This document shows, piece after piece, positions 53,058 to 54,728 of a stretch of DNA of 54,728 nucleotides. Every line of letters begins with the position of its first letter. Position 1 is the stretch's first letter. The stretch covers positions 1 to 54,728 of the forward strand of contig JAFSPM010000014.1 of NCBI GenBank assembly GCA_017442855.1. Direction: 5' to 3'. The notes under the pieces are model-generated. The model was not told where the DNA came from. It saw nothing but the letters and a program-made list of their open reading frames with translations, and did no database searches. The translations under genes were made by a program, and so were the position numbers. The stretch is from Bacteroidaceae bacterium (lineage in GTDB: Bacteria > Bacteroidota > Bacteroidia > Bacteroidales > Bacteroidaceae).

Positions 53058-54488
53058 ATGAAAGAGTTAAAATTATGTCTAGTCTTATTGTCAGCTATCT
53101 TGCTGAATGCTTGTGGTGGAGATAATGGTCCAAGTTCGGAACCATCCAAACCCACACCAACTCCTACGCCAACCACAACAACACCAACTATAGAAATAGC
53201 AACTACGGAGAACACAAGCCCTGTGCTTTCTCAAACTAGCGGTTCTGCTCAGCTGAGCTTCAAAGCAAGTGGCGATTGGACGGTAACTTGTTCTGAATCT
53301 TGGATCAAAGTATCACAAGCAAGTGGTAAAGCTGGAAGTGTTACCATCACTATTTCAGCTTCAGATAATGATACTTATGATGATAGAAAAGGAACGGTAA
53401 CTATTAGTATAGGTTCAGTAATTAAAACGATTAACGTAAGCCAAGTGCAAAAGGACGCTATTGTTTTAGCTTTACAAGACTATAACATAGAGGCTACCAC
53501 CAAACAATTGGACTTTGAGGTGGAAACAAACGTAAGTCTTGCTGTTACCATTAGTGAAGATGCTAGTTCATGGATAACACAAGCCACCACTCGTGCCTTG
53601 CATACCGCGACTTTGCATTTTGACATTGCGCCTAATACTACTACAGAAGCTCGTGAAGGAACAATCACCATTTCTGGTGGCTCAGTTACTCAGACTATCA
53701 AGGTAAAGCAGGATGGTGACGGTGTTATTTCATTTGAGGACGCAGAGGTAAAAGCCATCTGTGTAGCTAACTGGGATACGAATGGGGATGGAGAGCTAAG
53801 TCATTCCGAGGCAGCGGCAGTAACTGATATTGGCACCACTTTTAAAGGGAATGTAAATGTCAGGTCATTCAATGAATTCCAATTCTTCAAAGGGTTGACA
53901 GACCTGCCACTTGGTGCTTTTAGAGACTGTTCCGATCTGACCGGCATTACATTGCCTGATGGGATAACATCTATAGGAGGCTGGGCATTTTTTTATTGCA
54001 GCAGCCTGACTAATATTACGCTGCCAGAAGGGTTAAAAACAATTGGAGATTCAGCATTTGTAGGTTGTAGCAGCTTGACCAGCATTAAACTGCCAGATGG
54101 ACTAACATCTATTGAAATATTTGCATTTCAAAATTGTAGCAGTCTGACTAACATTACTATTCCAAAAGGGGTAACAAGTATTGGAGGTCAAACATTTGGT
54201 AGTTGTAGCAGTTTGATCAGCGTAACACTGCCAGATGGGATAACATCTATAGGAGAATCAGCATTTTACAATTGTAGCAACCTAACCAGCATTAAGCTGC
54301 CAGATGAACTAATTACAATAGGCCGACTTGCATTTTCAGGTTGCAGCAGCCTAGCCAGCATAACGCTGCCGACTGTGCTATCAACTATAGAATCTAGTGC
54401 ATTCGGCGGTTGTAGCAGTCTAACCAGCATCACGTTGCCGGAAGGGGTAACAACAATAGGCGAATGGGTATTCGGTGGCTGTATTTAG
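53058..54488 (+). CDS. BACON-domain and BspA-like leucine-rich-repeat surface lipoprotein
   Basis: This is a 476-residue predicted lipoprotein: lipobox LLNAC (C19), a Pro/Thr linker (about 28-45), and two BACON domains (about 46-133 and 135-220; WTVTCSESWIKVSQASGKAG is typical). Then comes an EF-hand/dockerin-like loop DTNGDGELSHSEA (about 238-250) and eight BspA/TpLRR repeats of 23 residues (consensus C-S-S-L-T-x-I-T-L-P-x-G-x-T-x-I-G-x-x-A-F). The last repeat stops right after its Cys (GGCI), with no C-terminal cap, so the protein may be shortened. BspA-like proteins bind host or mucin components; the ligand is unknown. It is expressed from a long structured leader. Confidence 0.85.
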   Translation: MKELKLCLVLLSAILLNACGGDNGPSSEPSKPTPTPTPTTTTPTIEIATTENTSPVLSQTSGSAQLSFKASGDWTVTCSESWIKVSQASGKAGSVTITISASDNDTYDDRKGTVTISIGSVIKTINVSQVQKDAIVLALQDYNIEATTKQLDFEVETNVSLAVTISEDASSWITQATTRALHTATLHFDIAPNTTTEAREGTITISGGSVTQTIKVKQDGDGVISFEDAEVKAICVANWDTNGDGELSHSEAAAVTDIGTTFKGNVNVRSFNEFQFFKGLTDLPLGAFRDCSDLTGITLPDGITSIGGWAFFYCSSLTNITLPEGLKTIGDSAFVGCSSLTSIKLPDGLTSIEIFAFQNCSSLTNITIPKGVTSIGGQTFGSCSSLISVTLPDGITSIGESAFYNCSNLTSIKLPDELITIGRLAFSGCSSLASITLPTVLSTIESSAFGGCSSLTSITLPEGVTTIGEWVFGGCI

Positions 54489-54728
54489 AGACCTCTAAAC
54501 TACCATGAATAACGAAAACTAATCAGACTTAAATCATTGTATTACAGTCACTTTTAGATTTTAACACTTCGGAAGCTGTTTTTGGTTGCTTCGGAAATTC
54601 CCTATAAATTTGCAACGTATTTCTACCGCAGGGAATTTACGAGGCTTTATTTTTGCCACATCGTGGAGAGAGTTGACAAGTGTTGCTGACAGGTTACAAC
54701 AATTGACAGAGTCCTGAACTCTTTTTGA
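54489..54728. other. Window-end region, possible edge of a repeated element
   Basis: No plus-strand gene is seen. CTTCGGAAGC and GCTTCGGAA (about 54567-54596) form an imperfect repeat pair, and TATAAATTTGC near 54603 contains a TAnnTTTG-like box. The minus strand is open from the window edge to 54561. Confidence 0.4.
54561..54728 (-). CDS. Partial open frame of unknown function (C-terminal 55 residues)
   Basis: The minus strand is open from the right edge for 55 codons and ends at 54561-54563. The end reads ...KFPAVEIRCKFIGNFRSNQKQLPKC. I recall similar tails in many short hypothetical proteins of Bacteroidetes, which suggests a dispersed repeat or insertion-sequence end rather than a normal gene. 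It is partial, the start is outside the window, and coding status is uncertain. Confidence 0.3.
   Translation of the reverse strand, partial: SKRVQDSVNCCNLSATLVNSLHDVAKIKPRKFPAVEIRCKFIGNFRSNQKQLPKC

Overview
The window looks like a chromosome segment of a Bacteroidales bacterium, most likely in the Prevotella/Segatella group. Starts usually lack a Shine-Dalgarno. Many genes are preceded by the Bacteroidetes promoter TTTG-N19/20-TAnnTTTG. Gene content fits: RprXY-like two-component system, GTPase-deficient type EF-G paralogue, class II NrdJ, CBM20-fused 4-alpha-glucanotransferase, MutA/MutB, BACON and BspA-like proteins, LptD.

Layout. 1-7.2 kb (minus): nagA, the mutA-mutB operon and a secreted GH20 hexosaminidase. 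7.2-12.5 kb: a candidate small RNA, an AspT/YidE-type transporter, and two secreted alpha/beta hydrolases divergently arranged, followed by a DUF3237 protein. 13-16 kb (minus): MATE exporter, cytidylate-kinase-like protein and MBL-fold hydrolase. 16-21 kb (plus): lysS-gpsA-pgi and a HAD phosphatase. 21-26.8 kb: asnA, tRNA-Arg(CCG), ung, lptD and an HD hydrolase. 26.8-36.5 kb (plus): amidase, Mce protein, dnaA, nrdJ, malQ, folB. 36.6-44 kb: a glycosyltransferase, mtaB, a small lipoprotein, rpsF-rpsR-rplI, a MarR regulator, a 58-residue membrane protein and rprX-rprY. 44-50.8 kb: EF-G paralogue, GH2 beta-galactosidase and hemW.

The last 4 kb is accessory and is the most unusual part. Immediately after hemW lies a 1,826-bp segment bounded by 81-bp inverted repeats (73 of 81 positions identical), each of which is itself a palindrome. 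It carries one gene, a VirE/VapE-type P-loop ATPase without a primase domain. Upstream of that gene is an array of fourteen units in exact 22-bp register, built from successive families of short palindromes. A second array with the same 22-bp register but a different sequence (three GTTCCC/GGGAAC palindromes) lies between folB and the glycosyltransferase. I do not know a described system with this architecture.

Downstream of the element, a palindromic promoter leads into a roughly 250-nt, strongly structured untranslated leader in front of a BACON/BspA-like leucine-rich-repeat lipoprotein. The window ends in an open frame on the minus strand that may belong to a repeated element.

Most of the window is housekeeping sequence: cell envelope, translation, nucleotide and sugar metabolism, B12-dependent enzymes, and glycan degradation by secreted GH20 and GH2 enzymes with NagA downstream in the cytoplasm.
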